64,000 bases of DNA from NCBI GenBank assembly GCA_024516035.1, contig CM044957.1, positions 50,464,085-50,528,084 of the forward strand. Direction: 5' to 3'. The translations under genes and the position numbers were made by a program. Position 1 is the first letter of the stretch. Every line of letters starts with the position of its first letter. Under the pieces are notes generated by a model. That model was not told the DNA's origin. It did no database searches and worked only from the letters and a program-made list of their open reading frames with translations. Shown here in pieces: positions 1-13,917 of this stretch. Source of the DNA: Bactericera cockerelli. Its lineage: Eukaryota; Arthropoda; Insecta; Hemiptera; Triozidae.

Positions 1-124
1 CTCGCGTCTCCTGGGGCGAGGAGAGCATCTCCAGGCTCCAGGAGCAGAGCCGCCCGTCGTTGGAGATGGAGATCAGGTTGTGCGCGTTCTGCGTCCCGAT
101 CACGCTCATGCAGAACACGGGGTG
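1..124 (-). CDS. sw: sw coding exon 10 (cut by window edge)
   Basis: Starts [20 protein letters not shown] in phase 0 after acceptor CCGCCAG and stays open to base 1 ([14 protein letters not shown]). The remaining WD40 blades lie outside the window. Confidence 0.94.
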
Positions 125-2219
125 CTGGCGGGGGAGGGATGGTAAACATTAACACATTCAGCGCCAAGGGTTTTTTTTTTGTTGGTAATATGGTTCTGTG
201 GACCAACTTTGTTTTATTTAAGGTTTGTACTTTTTTTATTTAAGACTCAAACAGTCATAAAAACTCACCAGATAGATATTTTTCTGGTCCAAAAAAAAAA
301 CCAAAAAACTTCCACGGACCACGACAATCGAATCCTTATAAGAAATACACAGTAGCGTGTACACTATAAAGAGCATCGGTTTCTGAAAGTGAGAGGGTGA
401 GGTGTACAGCATAGTGTACACGCGGTTCACTGTAGATAATGCTCGTGTACACTATACTGTACAGCTGTACACGTGGCGCTGAATGTGTTAAACAAAGAAA
501 CTTGAAGCTATGAATTCGAAACACCTTTCAGATCTTATCTTCTTCTTCTTCTTCATTAACTATGTCTTATCCCGCTTAAGCAGGGTTGACGTTTCTCAAC
601 CTCATGGTTGAGGTTGGTTGGTTTTGGCACATTTTTACGGCTGGATGCCCTTCCTAACGCCAACGATTCTATTTGATTTAACGTCCTGGATTAGGACGGG
701 GGTTTTACCCTCCATTTGCTGGGAATCGTACCAGCTAACCTCATCAACCTCACCCAGCCTGGGTAGGGCCGGATATCTTTTTTAAATGCCAACCGACGTT
801 CTACGCAACAACAAAAAAATTGCTATGTTTTTCTTTATTTTCAATCAAAATCAACTATTAACATGACAGGTTATTTAGAACTTTCATTTATAACCCTTCA
901 TGGTACTAAAATTCATGGTTTGAAGGTCCAACTTACCGTGTGGGCAGACACACTGAGAGGAGTTCTATGGACCGGCGTCTTCTTCTGTACCCGGGTGTCC
1001 CACAGTACGATCTGGCCAGAGTATGTTCCACCCAGGATGAGGAAGGGATTGAACCTGAAAGAGGTTGACATCAGGATGTTGGGTGGAAGAGATTGCCAAG
1101 GGTAATAACCCCGACCTTTGGTTAGGACATAATACCTGTGAGTGTATATATTTATAAATTATTTTTTCCTTTTTATTGTTTTGTTATATTGTTTAGATTT
1201 TTTTTTTTTTTTTTTTTTTTTTAGTTTTTGTAATTACCAATTGTACTGCACATCTTGTTATCTAATAGAGAATTTAATAATAATAATTATATTGATATTT
1301 TGTATAAGTAGGGCTGTCGGCTACGAAAGCTCTTTGTCACTACGACCTTCAATAGATCTTTTGTGAATTTTAGAATATTGGTAACTTACATAGATTTTTT
1401 CCTAATTAATTTGCGTTTGTGACCACATAATAATATGACTCAGAGGTTAAGTGGTAGAAAATGCTTTGAGCATTAACCTCGCCTGGTGGTTGATTACCTT
1501 CTAAAATGTTATTGTCTTGTCTTGTCGGGAGGTTCTGACAGGCCGCGTGGGCCCAAGACCTCCAACAACCAACCGCATTCCTACATGTAGTGAGTGACTC
1601 GTATACAAATTGAACTCCTCAGCAATTGCTTCCTTTCAGATAATCCTTAAAATTTCCAATTTTGATTGTTGATCTCTTAATAATATTTTTTTTTTTTTTT
1701 TTTACACTTTATTAGATAATAGGACATATACAATACAAATAATTACAAACGAAAATACAAAATACAAATAATATTTTTTCTTCCATTTTTTAGTGGTGTA
1801 GGTTATTAGAACACAGCCACTGAGAAGGTTATTCAACCAAAGATGTAAATCTGTGTCTTTTATAAAATACAAAGACGTGTAGTAAAATTACACATTTTAC
1901 TCATTATTATAAAAAAATAACTTCAACGTACTTGGCGAAGCAGCACGACAGGACGGGACTCTGGCAGAAGAACTCGAACTCGGGCGTGCTCTTCTTGAAC
2001 TTGGCGTTCCAGATGAGGGCGACGCCGTCCGGCTCGTTGGCGGCCTCCTTGTGCCGGTGGTAGGACGCCAGCAGCAGCTCCGGGTGCTGGGCCGACCAGT
2101 CCAGGCAGGTCACGTTGCGGTTCCGGCTCCACTTCTCGTCGAAGAACTGGCGGCTCATGGTCAGCTTGGTCGAGGACTTCTCGTCCCTGCGAGGAGAAGA
2201 AATGAATAGTAAATAAATA

Positions 2220-2253
<34 letters not shown>

Positions 2254-2995
2254 TCGCCTTATTTTTACTATACGATTAAGACTATTAAAGTCCCATTATT
2301 CCAGCAGTAAGCCCAAGACATATTATTATGTGGTAAAAATCCCATATTATTAAGGGCGCAATTACCTTTAAATAGAAAAATTCCTACCCCGCTGGGAATC
2401 GAACCCAGGTCACCATGCGTACAATGCCTAGCGCGCCAACTCACTCTGCCACGGTGACTACTGATATGACCATGCAGTTGAAAGCGATGTTAAATTTTTG
2501 TTTAAAAAAACGCTTGCATACGAGTCTGCAACCATTTCGACATTTTCATCTTTACTATTCAAGGTCCAAAACCCAACTGACCAAATTTCGTATTGTGCGC
2601 ATGACACACACTTTCCCTCTTCTCTTAGGGTTGCAATATCGAAACGAAAATATCGATATTAGGTATATCGATAATATCGAAACCATAATATCGATATCCG
2701 ATATTAGAAGACTTCTCTCCCTTTACAATTCGATATTTCGTTACATAATATCGTTACATAATTTCGTTACATAATTTCGTCACATAATTTTGGTTATGTG
2801 CCAGAGCAAAGACATGAAAATGTCAAAAGAAAACATATTAATAAGTGTTAAAAATAGCAAAAGGGAGGATAACTTGTCATGTCCCGGCCATGCGCGGATA
2901 TAGCCCTCTTGTGCTGGGGGGGCACAATAGCACAATACCTATATATACCTACCTAGCGGGTTGCACCCGCCACTTCGCAAGCCTATCACACACAT

Positions 2996-3052
<57 letters not shown>

Positions 3053-6000
3053 CACACACACACATACACACACACAAATGTCAATATTTTTCGTGTCACT
3101 TATCCGTTTCTTGTCCTTACTGGAGCTCAAGAATGGCTCATCAGAATTTCGCGATCAATATGTCAAATGAAGAAAAACTACAAGACTTGCAAAAACATTC
3201 TCGCTTTGAGTGGATAGTTCGTCACGACATATTTCGAGAAAAAATGCCATTCAGGTCAAAAATCGTTAATACTTTTTGTTTACCCATCCATTTTATGTCC
3301 TTACTCAACGTAGCTCAAGAACGGCTCATCAGAATTTCGTCATTGATATCTCAAATGAAAACTTGAACCCTTGCTTAAAACTTTCGTTTATTGAGTTGAT
3401 ACGCCGCTGCCGTGGCGCCGCGCCGTCACGACAATTTTTGAGGAAAAAAATGTCATTTCGGTCGAAAAATGTGATTTTTTTGTGTCACCCATCCATTTTT
3501 TGTCCTTACCCCGTGTAGCTGAACCCTAGAGATATATTCCCTGACTCAAATGGACCTATAGGTAAAATTTCAGGTTTCTCGGAGAATCTGTGTGGATTTG
3601 ACAACTTTATTATTTAGTTATTTCTTATTAGTCTTAGAATTGTGAATAATTTAGGGTCCCGCGCACCCCTAATATATTGATTTCTTTTTTTTACGGGATT
3701 AGTATTATAATTGGGAATTATCTTGGGGCCCGTGCCCCCCTACCTCATTGAGATCATTTTTTTAAGGGATTAGTCTTAGAATTGGGAATTACCTTGGGTT
3801 CCGTGCCCCCCTAACTTATTGAGATCTTTTTTTTTTACGGGATTAGTCTTAGAATTAGGAATTATTTTGAAGCCCGTGCCCCCTAACTCATTGAGATCTT
3901 TTTATTTTTACGGGATTAGTCTTAGAATTGGGAATTATTTTGGGGCCCGTGCCCCCCTAACTCATTGAGATCTTTTTTTTTTTACGGGATTATTAGGTAT
4001 AATGAAATTTAAGAAACACCGCTTACCAAAAAAATCTGGGGGGGCACGTGCCCCCCGTGCCCCCCCCCTATATCCGCGCATGGACTCCCGGCTGGGTTTT
4101 GAACCCGCGACCTCTGGAATCTCTGGATTCACAGAGTGCCGCCTTTACCACTGAGCTACCGGGACAGATTAAATGAGTTTGTTCAATGAACGCAGTGAGG
4201 TTCTGTTTGTTGACTTGAGTACTGGACGATTTGACTTTCGTTTGTCTGATTGTCTGTTCCGCGATAACTCCCGACCGGATTTCAGTAGTGGAATAGTGTG
4301 ATCGTGAAAGCTAAGGGGGCTTTCACGATGCACTGTGGTAAAAAATCGAAAAAGGGCCGGTTGATATTTTTTTTTAATTTCAACCCATCGAGTGGGTATT
4401 GGATGAAAGGTCTCGATGTCCTCATGCTTGATATGACATTTATAATTCGATAATAGAATCTGTGTGAGGTTTGAGGAAACATAAAAGAATCACCAAGCAA
4501 TAGAGAGTGCAGCAAAATCAATAGTGTCTTATCGATAAGTCCGCCACCTTATCGATCAAGCTACTGAAGTCTCTCATGTATGTATAATTGTATATTTATG
4601 CCAAATAAAAATACAAAATCACTATCTTGTGGTGTATATAAATATAAAGTTGAAAAACACCACTTTAATATAATAGAATATAGATAGATAGACAAAATGA
4701 CTCACCCTATCTCGTCCGCGTCTCCCAGCCCCATGTAGTCCTTGTACATGTCAGACTTCTCCGCCAGGAGGCGCTCCATCACTCTTCCTGTCCGCGACAC
4801 AAAGTGCTGGAAGTCCTCACTCAGGTAGATCTTCAGCTTCTCGTCTTCACTCAGCTCCACCACTGTGAGGGTGGTAGTGAAAGGGATATTAGAGAGGTTG
4901 GCACGTGTGCTTTAAAACAGTGGTAGTGAAAGGGACATTAGAGAGGTTAGCACGTCTAATTTTGAACAATGGTAGTGAAAGGGACATTAGAGAGGTTAGC
5001 ACGTCTGATTTTAAACAGTAGGCCGTCATCATAAGAAAAGTTATCATATTTCAAGGGCCCTGGGGAAGAACGGCCAAAGTTCTAGTGCACTGGTAGTCAA
5101 GTGGTTAACGCGTAAGTCCGGTAATCGAATCCCACCCAAAGTGCACGAATTTTTCCTCATTAATTTGAGTTAGTGACCACATAATAATAACACTCTGAGG
5201 GTTAGGTGGTAGAAAATGCTTTGAGCATTAATCTCGCCTGGTGGTTACCTTCCACTAAACAATATTATTATTATTAAGTCCTATCAGACGGAATTTCAGG
5301 AAAATCAAATTTTGATTTAAGGAAATCTGAGGAAACCTCTAGCAAAGCGGATGTTCTTACGCTTACTTCAATAGACTCAAGTCACTCTTACCATTTTTCG
5401 ATTCAGTCATATGATAGTGCTTACACAATGCTACTAGCTAGATGGCGCCTCAAAGTCGTTTTGTTGAAAAAGTGGACTGAAGTTGTTTTTCTCTCCAGTG
5501 CCCTTCATTTATGTTTATCACTGTCCGTGATATCACAACCACACAAACTGGCTGTACTAAAATCTTATCTGAATTGGGACGTAAACCACCGACCTCCAGG
5601 TTATAGTCTGGCTGGGGGACGCTAAACAGGGAGAAGACCAGTGTCTCGCTAGAGGACTATAAACAGAGAACAGACTAGCCAATCCTTTCAAGCCAGGACG
5701 AGCCAACTTTGAAATAAAGTTGGCTGGAGACCATCACTCCAGCTGTAGCCAAGCTGGCTACAACAACAACCTCCAAGTTACAAGTCCCCCGCTTTATGGA
5801 TCAAGCTACTGAGGTCAGTTGTATGCATAAAAAAAAAGAAGCAATTGCTCGACTGCAAAAGCAAGAAGTAAAAGGTCTGAAGAAAAAGCTATTGCTCTTT
5901 TTCGTATTCAAAACCTTTTTTCGTCATCATTTCTAGCTACCCACATAAACCTCCAGTTTGGGTACAACAGAAAATGCTAGTGTCACATGTTCGAAGGGAC

Positions 6001-9000
6001 TTTGTATTTGTATCAGGCGTTCTTCACACCTCGGCTGAGGTGTTTGAAAGTAAAGTGCTCCCAAAAAGATTCAACTAAACTGAGAGAACCAAAAGGAAAT
6101 TGTGGGAAACAGTGGTTTTTTAGGAATATTTCGGTTGGATTCCATCTGATTTCGAGTTAGAAATTGTGGCGGTAATAGTTGTTTTTGAGGAATATTTTGG
6201 TTGAATTCCATCCGATTTGGAGTAGAAAATTGTGGGAATCCCGTAATAGTTATTATTAAGGAATATTTCGGTTAGATTCCATCTAATTTGGAGTAGAACT
6301 GAAATCAGATACTAACACCCGTATTTATGAACAGAGAATTTTGTCTGAACAATGTCTCAAGCAAGGTATTGGCCTATAATATTAGAGGAAATCATGCTTC
6401 AGACCATGCTCAAACGGCGTTTCTGTTCATAAATACGACTGTAAGTATAGTATAATATAGTAAGAGTGACCACCACAGCAACGTCCATTAACACGTTCGT
6501 AACTGTGTCACCCTTATAGAGCCTGTCGTCCATGGGATATGATACTTAGGGCGGAAATGGCGGAATTAATAAAGTTTTTATAATACCTCTGTGGAGCTAA
6601 GTCTAGATTTTGCGTATTGTCTTAAACGGGGAATCCCGTTAAATCATGAGTGTCATCAGTATAAATAGAAAAGTGAGAAGTTGTATCAGATGTACATGAA
6701 TATCAGAAAATACCTGGACACCTGTTTCGAGCTTATTTGCTCTCATCAGCAGGTAATAGATCTGAATATCCTTGCCATCAACTAACCTCTCTATTTTAGT
6801 CAGTATAAACAGTATTTAAATACTCGATTTTGTCTATTAATTTCGCCCTTAGGATGACATAGAGGTGTCATCTCTCAAAGGCTGACAGAAACATGGAGAA
6901 AATTTCGGTAATTTTGGACGAATATGAACGTGGTATTTTTTTTTTTTTTTTTTTTTTAAGAGTGTTTCACAGCCGTTTTTATTTCGTATGCCATGAAACA
7001 GGAGCTACTGTAGACGCTTGTGGTCTGTGTTGTAGCCTGCCCATCCCGTAGTATGACTCCCCTCTGATGGGCGAGAAGTGACACAATACTTCCCAATTAG
7101 GTGCTGGGTCCACACGAGCGCACCGGAAGGTATCCCTGACAAAGAACTGTAACCAAATTATGAATACAAATTTTTGTCGGCGCGGGGGTTCGAACCCGGG
7201 ACCTTCCGCATGGTAAGCGAGTGCTTAACCACTGAGCTTTCGGGCCTATAACTTGTGGTCGGACGTTCAACTTACTCGGCTTGGGCTCCTCCTTCTTGAC
7301 GTCGGTGTGCTCCAGGGAGGTGACCGCAGGCTTCACGTCCTTGACCTGCGGCAGGCCATGCGGCAGGATGCCCGGCGGGAGCTTGCTGGTCGTGTTGAAC
7401 CCGTCCATGTTCAGCGAGCTGTCCTCGTCTTCCGCTTCGTCATAGGTCAAAACTGAGGGTAAATAAGTCTGCTCTCGCGGAGGGGGGGAGGGGGAGACTA
7501 GCGGGCATCTAGTTTAGCCATACTTAGGCGAACACGTGTCTTATCTAACCGTACTTAGGCCAACACGTATCTTATCTAACCGTACTTAGGGTAACACGTA
7601 TCTTATCTAACCGTACTTAGGCTAAAAAATATCCAATCTAGCCGTCCTTAGGCTAACAGGTTTTTTTTAGAAATGGTTCTTCCGCGAAACTACAAAGTTA
7701 TCTGATCTTTTTTTTTTTTACAACATTTCCATTTATTTGACAAAGATAAATTATTACAATAAAAAATAATAGGTAGGTATACCCGTCTTCAAAGTTAAAA
7801 ACTGTGAAGAAGACAATTTATCCCTACAACCTAACCAACCTGGTCATGGGTTAGAACTTAGAACTGAAGGTAAATAAGTATGCTCTCACGTAGGGGGAGG
7901 CTATCTAACAGGTATCTTATCTTTTTTTAGAATTGGTTCCCCCGTCGGAACTACAGAGGTATCTAATCTAGCCAAACTTGGGTGATTTTAAGAGGTATAT
8001 GACATTATTTTATGGGGATCTTTGCAGAAATTCTTATGTTTGCGTCTTTTATTTAGGACTATTGCAACCTTTATGAAGTATATAACTTTCATATTTAACA
8101 GCAACTATCCCTTGCAATCTGAATATATTGAACATTGATCTTATGTATATTTTTTTTGAAATATATATTTTAAAACAATTGAAGAGTTTTCTATTATTTG
8201 AGACATTCAATTTTGAGAATCATGAAGAAACAAGAAATTTGTAACACTCTTGTATCTACTATAACGAGTATTTCTTCAGTTTCGGCTGACTACATTTTCT
8301 TCATGAATATCAAGAAGAGAATGCTCAATTTGAGGTTTCATATAACGCACACCTTCATTTCCTCGTTTCGGATTCATTGTAGATTTTGATTCACAGAAAT
8401 GAACTCGCGGACGGTTTCCTTTCACCAGTTAATTTGTAGAGCATTTTGTGTCAAGTGTATTTTGAAAGAACCAAATGCGCTTTAGGAAAAAAGCAAGCTA
8501 GAAGTATCATCTCTTTTTGTAAATTTTTTAAGAGGAATACGAGTATAGTTGTTGGACAAATCATCAAACAGTCTTCGTATATTATGTACAAGTAAATTAT
8601 TCTTTTTGAGATGAAGTCAGGTGTAGAAAAAGAAAGCAATCAAATTTACATTAGTGCGAAAATCAGTAGCAACTCTTTAGTTCCTATCAAAGTTAAGTCT
8701 AAAGTTATGTCGCAAACATGCCAATCAAAATGGAAAAGAATAGAGAGGAAAAACAAGATGATGGTTTTAAGGTCAGATATTAGAAATAAATTCAAATAAA
8801 ATATTTACCTGTAAACTCAAAGTCCCACTCTAACCCGGGATTCAGGTTGTATTCGTCTTTGGGGGAGAGAATAAAACAAGTGAAAAATATTAGTTCAAAT
8901 TGAGTGTCAGCGGAACGTGACTAGCTTCATCCAGTTCTACAAAAGAAACACAGCAGATCAGTAGTTCAAAAGACTAGTTGTGAAACATTCATGCAAAAAT

Positions 9001-12000
9001 CTTTGTCCTTAATATTTTTGAAAAATAAAAACATGGTATTCAATAAACTAAATCACAGGTTTCATTTGTCATATCTTCTGACTGGTTCAATTTCAACATG
9101 AGATGAACCTTGACGAATGAATCATTGTTCTGGGTATCATTCACTCGAATGCATCTCATTCAATCATGCCCACAATCTTTTGACACTACAAATTTTATTG
9201 ACATTTTTCATGCAATATACCATGACGCAAACGTAGCTTTCTTACAATCAGAACAATCTATCCACACACACATATCATTCAACTGCGCAAACATGTTGGA
9301 TGAAAGCTGTCAACCAGATTTCGTGATCTCCTGGAAAAACTGAACTCGCTTTAAAATCAAAGAAACAGGAGAGTAAGCATGACAAATTACTTTCTTAATT
9401 ATTTACAACATAAATTTAGAGTAGTGCTAACTAACAAATGGCATTGTATTGTTAAAGAACAAAGATGTTCCTGTTAGAGAAATTCAAAGTGCATGCAGGC
9501 AGGTGTAATATGGCTTCTGTACAGACAGGAGAAAGATGAAAAGGGGGAAGAAGAGTTTTGCACAAAGAAAAGAAAAAAATTGAAAACTCTTTACCTAGAG
9601 AAAATTTTAGCAGTCCCAAAATCACCTCTAAAATGAAAAAGGCAAAGCAAAAGTTTTTACAAAACAAAAGAAAAACAGTCATGTGATTTCGGTGTTTCCG
9701 GGTTTTTTTTCCTAATATACTCGTATGTAATTTAGATGTGACCATTTGTGCCAATGTGATGTGTGGTGATGACGAAAAATGGTATACACTATATCAGTTT
9801 ATACAACATTGTGTACACATTAATTCTCATTCTGTCGATTTAAATGAAAATCACAAAAATCTTCGGCGATTTATACAATATATAAAAAATATATTAATAA
9901 ATCTCGTCGAAAGAACGTGGATTTAATCGCATTTTGTAAGATTTTCAGTATCGAAGTAGGATCACATTTCACGATAGGTACAGTAAAGAATACCGAAGAG
10001 AAATAAGGAGAGATGCGTTATATGAATCAACAAAATAAAAAATACCAACTATGTAAAAGTCGACTTTTTTCTAAAAAAATATTAAAAGAGAATATAACTG
10101 AAATTTCTACAGGTAACAAAATGATGAAACTTAATTTAACTATTTTATTGAGAGAAAAAAAATCAACATAGCGCAGCTAATTTTAACTAGCACACACAGA
10201 ATAAGTAAATAAAATCCAATACTAATTTCAAGCATTCAAAATTCAACTCGATCTAATTGAATAGAAAAAAAAATAATGAACTTATATGTAAACAACTTTA
10301 ACTATTTAAAAGGCTTTGGAATCTGCTAAAATTTTCTCGGAAAAGTTTTCAAAAAATTCACACAAGCAGTGGCTCTAAAAAATGCGTGTTGGGAATTTCC
10401 AAAAGTCAGTCTTATTTTAACCTCTCATAAGGTTAATAGTCATCCAGTCTTATAGAGTAACTTCGCCAGTAATTGACCAGACCCCAGTAGTTGACCAAAG
10501 TTGAAATTTCCCTCCATTATTTCGTGTTCAGATGGTTTGATGGTTCTAGTGATTATTAAGCATCATGTAAATGTTCTTATGCATTCTTTGCTTAATTTTT
10601 AATCAAATTTCAACAACAAAAAATCTCGAAACTGAGCATCTCTGTTATCTCATTCTGTAAAAATTCAAAAGTTGAAATCCATGTCCATGTTTACATTTTT
10701 TTTAATTTTTCCCTCCAAAACTTTTCCACTGTTGTCAAGAGCAAAGAATGCATAAGAACATTTTACATGATGCTTAATAATCACTAGAACCATCAAACCT
10801 TCTGAACAGGAGATAATGGAGGGAAATTTCAATTTTGGTCAATTAGTTACCCTATTCGAGTAAAATGCCTGATTGTCCATAACTTTTGAACCCATGAAAA
10901 CATTTCAAGGGCCAATTTGAAAAATTTACATGTAAGCATCGAGTCTACAGGGTGTAGAGCAGTGGACCGGTCCAGAAACACTCTCCACTCTCATAATCTC
11001 CAAATCTCCCTTTCAACTGTCACACAACGCACTCGGATTGGTTAATTTGAACACAATAACAAGGGTCACAGCTTTGTGAGTCTTAGTGTGGAATGTAGAA
11101 CTCCATAGGAACAAGAAGAATAAAAGAAACAGAAAAAAGAAAATATGTAAAATTCTAAAAGTGTAATATTGTATGTAAAAATTGTCATGAATTGTTTCAT
11201 AAATAAATAAAAATAACTAATCAGAGTGCGTTGTGTGACAGTTGAAGGGGAGATTTGGAGATTATGAGTTAAAATTAATAATCCGAGATTCGGGCATTTT
11301 GAGAGAGGAGGAGTGTTTCTGGATAGCTCTCGGACAATGATTATGATAGGTAGTTGAAACAAAAAGTAATATTATATATATCCTGTGGTAGTAAATAATA
11401 ATAATAATATCGCCTTATTTATACTGCCCGATTAAGACTATTAAAGTCCCATTATTCCAGCAGTAAGCCCAAGACATATTATTATGTGGTAAAAATCCCA
11501 AATGGGAGGATAACTTGTCATGTCCCGGCTGGGTTTCGAACCCACGACCTCTGGAATCTCTGGATTCACAGAGTGCCGCCTTTACCACCAAATAAAATTT
11601 ATTTCGTTTCAATTTCTAGTGAAATTGTATCTTTTTACGCCACAAAACTACGATTATAAAAGAACACTTTTAATTTTGTTATTTCCATTTCTAGTAAACT
11701 AATACTTGGGAGAAGAAAAAAAAATCCTAAGTTTCCACGTTTTCAAAAGTTATGGGTAAACACGGACTCTTCGAGACGTTCTGTGTAATAGTCTGGACAA
11801 CACACCAGATTTGTAAAGATTCGAGAATCCCATGTATAGTTATTTGAAAATCACAAAATCTCCACACGAACGCAGGATTTTCTCATTTTCTACACAGTAC
11901 TATACACCCAACAAAATGGCCGCTAGATTTAAGGTATACGGTATACATCATAGTGCATTCAAGAGTGCGCTTTACCCGTAGGTGATTACTATCTGAATTT

Positions 12001-13885
12001 AAATAGTTCCGAGTATTCAAAATATTACAAGACAAAATTTGAAACTTTATTTTTGCTAAAATTGAAAATGAAATGATTGATTGAAACTGAAATCACTAAA
12101 TGTAATACTAAATAGACTAAATCATTGATTAGTTGATTAGTTTGTCACTGAATGTCTAAATCATTGATTAGTTGATTAGTGTGTCACTGAATGTCTAAAT
12201 CATTGATTAGTTTGTCGCTGAATGTAAAAGATTATTTTATGCACAGAGTAGTTTCAGGTCAATTCATAACGATATATGGATAAATAATATAATTGATGGT
12301 GTTTTTATACATATTGTGATATATGTAGATATTTTTCCATATATTTAGGTAAGGTCATGAATTTCCTTGTGGACTAAATTTCATACAACTTTTTTGGTAA
12401 ATGAAAATTTCCATACACTTTTTGTATGTTTACACTCATCATCAGTGAAAACCTTGTAACATCTTTAGTTATCCTCAGAAACCAAAAGGAGGTAAAGTGT
12501 GCACTGGTAGTAAAGTGGTTAACGCGCTTGTCTGGTAATCAAGGCTTGAATCCCACCCAGTGCATGATTTTTCCTCATTAATTTTAATTAGTGACCAGTT
12601 GACCACATAACAATAATTTTTGTAATTACTAATTTTTCTACATCTTGTTATCTAATAAAGAATTTAATACAAATTATAATAATGATATTGATATTTTGTA
12701 TAAGTAGGGCTGTCGGCTACGAAAGCTCTGTCACTTACGACCTTTAATGGATCTTTTGTCAAATTTAAAATACTGGTAACTTACAATGAATTTTTCCTCA
12801 TTAATTCGCGTTTGTGACTACATAACAATAAGACTCTGAGGGTTAGGTGGTAGAAAATGCTTTGAGCATTAACCTCGCCTGGTGATTACCTTCCACTAGA
12901 GTGCTGTTATTATTTTGATTATACAAATATCATACGTGTTTCTCATATTTAGTGTAAATCACCCCCTTGCTGTTAGTTTTCTATCCAAAAAAATTCGTTT
13001 GGAAAATTTTATCTACAAAAAAGTATCAAATTTAGTCCACAAGGAAAAACACGATCGAAAATCAGCAAATGGGTGGATAATGCTGCAGGTTAGTGTACGT
13101 GTTAATGTGTCTAACAGCTACATGGAAGCCACAGATTCACTCTGAACAACTGGAGAACTATTACACGGAGTAGTACAAGAAAATTAAAAGAATCTGAACA
13201 TTAGGAGAAAGTATAAGTTTATTTAGACTTGTCAGCGCAAGACAGGTAGTCTCTTTATGGATTTGGATTACGGAGAAAGGATTTTTCTAGCACTTTCAAC
13301 ACTGCGCATCCATTTCAGTCAGTTAAGTTCATTTATATTCTTTATCGTTTACGAGATATGAACTGGCAACTTAAGTCAAGTGGTAGCTTAAGTTGCCAGT
13401 GGGGAAACTAATGCTTAAGTCATGACTTGAGATTTCAATTTTGTCTTTTAATTGCGCCTCTAATGTTCAGATTAATAGTTTTAGACCGTAATTTTCTTGT
13501 ACTACAGTTACAATACAACCAAGCCAGTTAAATAGTTAAAATGACATAACGAGAGAGACAATAATAAACAGCTTCTGTCTATGTTACTCATCTGACTATG
13601 GGGCACACAGTTCCGTGATTTGCAAAGCCCTTGCTTTGTTTAAACATATTATTCACAAATTAACGCGACCTTTGAAATTGTAAAATTTATAGAGATGGAC
13701 CTGTGTAATAAGGTTTTTTAAAGACAGGTGTTATAGTCCAATTAAAAAAATAATCAAATCCAAAAGTTTCAGTTTTCCTAATATGTCTTCTGAAGTTTTC
13801 CTAATATTAATCCTACTCCTCAATGTATGTGATGAATCAAATAAGAAATGAATTTTTCTGAGAATTTAATGACGATATCTTAATG

Positions 13886-13917
<32 letters not shown>

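Noticed and set aside
2998..3077. CRISPR-like or other functional array
   Set aside because: Plain (CA)n microsatellite; spacers absent and the genome is eukaryotic.
2845..3366. ORF of 173 codons with a long Thr-His run
   Set aside because: The run is a translated (CA)n microsatellite inside a TIR element; no coding character.
4084..4166. Functional tRNA gene on the minus strand
   Set aside because: The acceptor ends pair, but similar copies with the same flanking tails occur several times, as in a SINE.
7097..7450. Single 117-aa protein continuing past sw exon 6
   Set aside because: The part after KPS is intron and SINE A sequence; the GTAAGT donor at 7270-7275 ends the exon.
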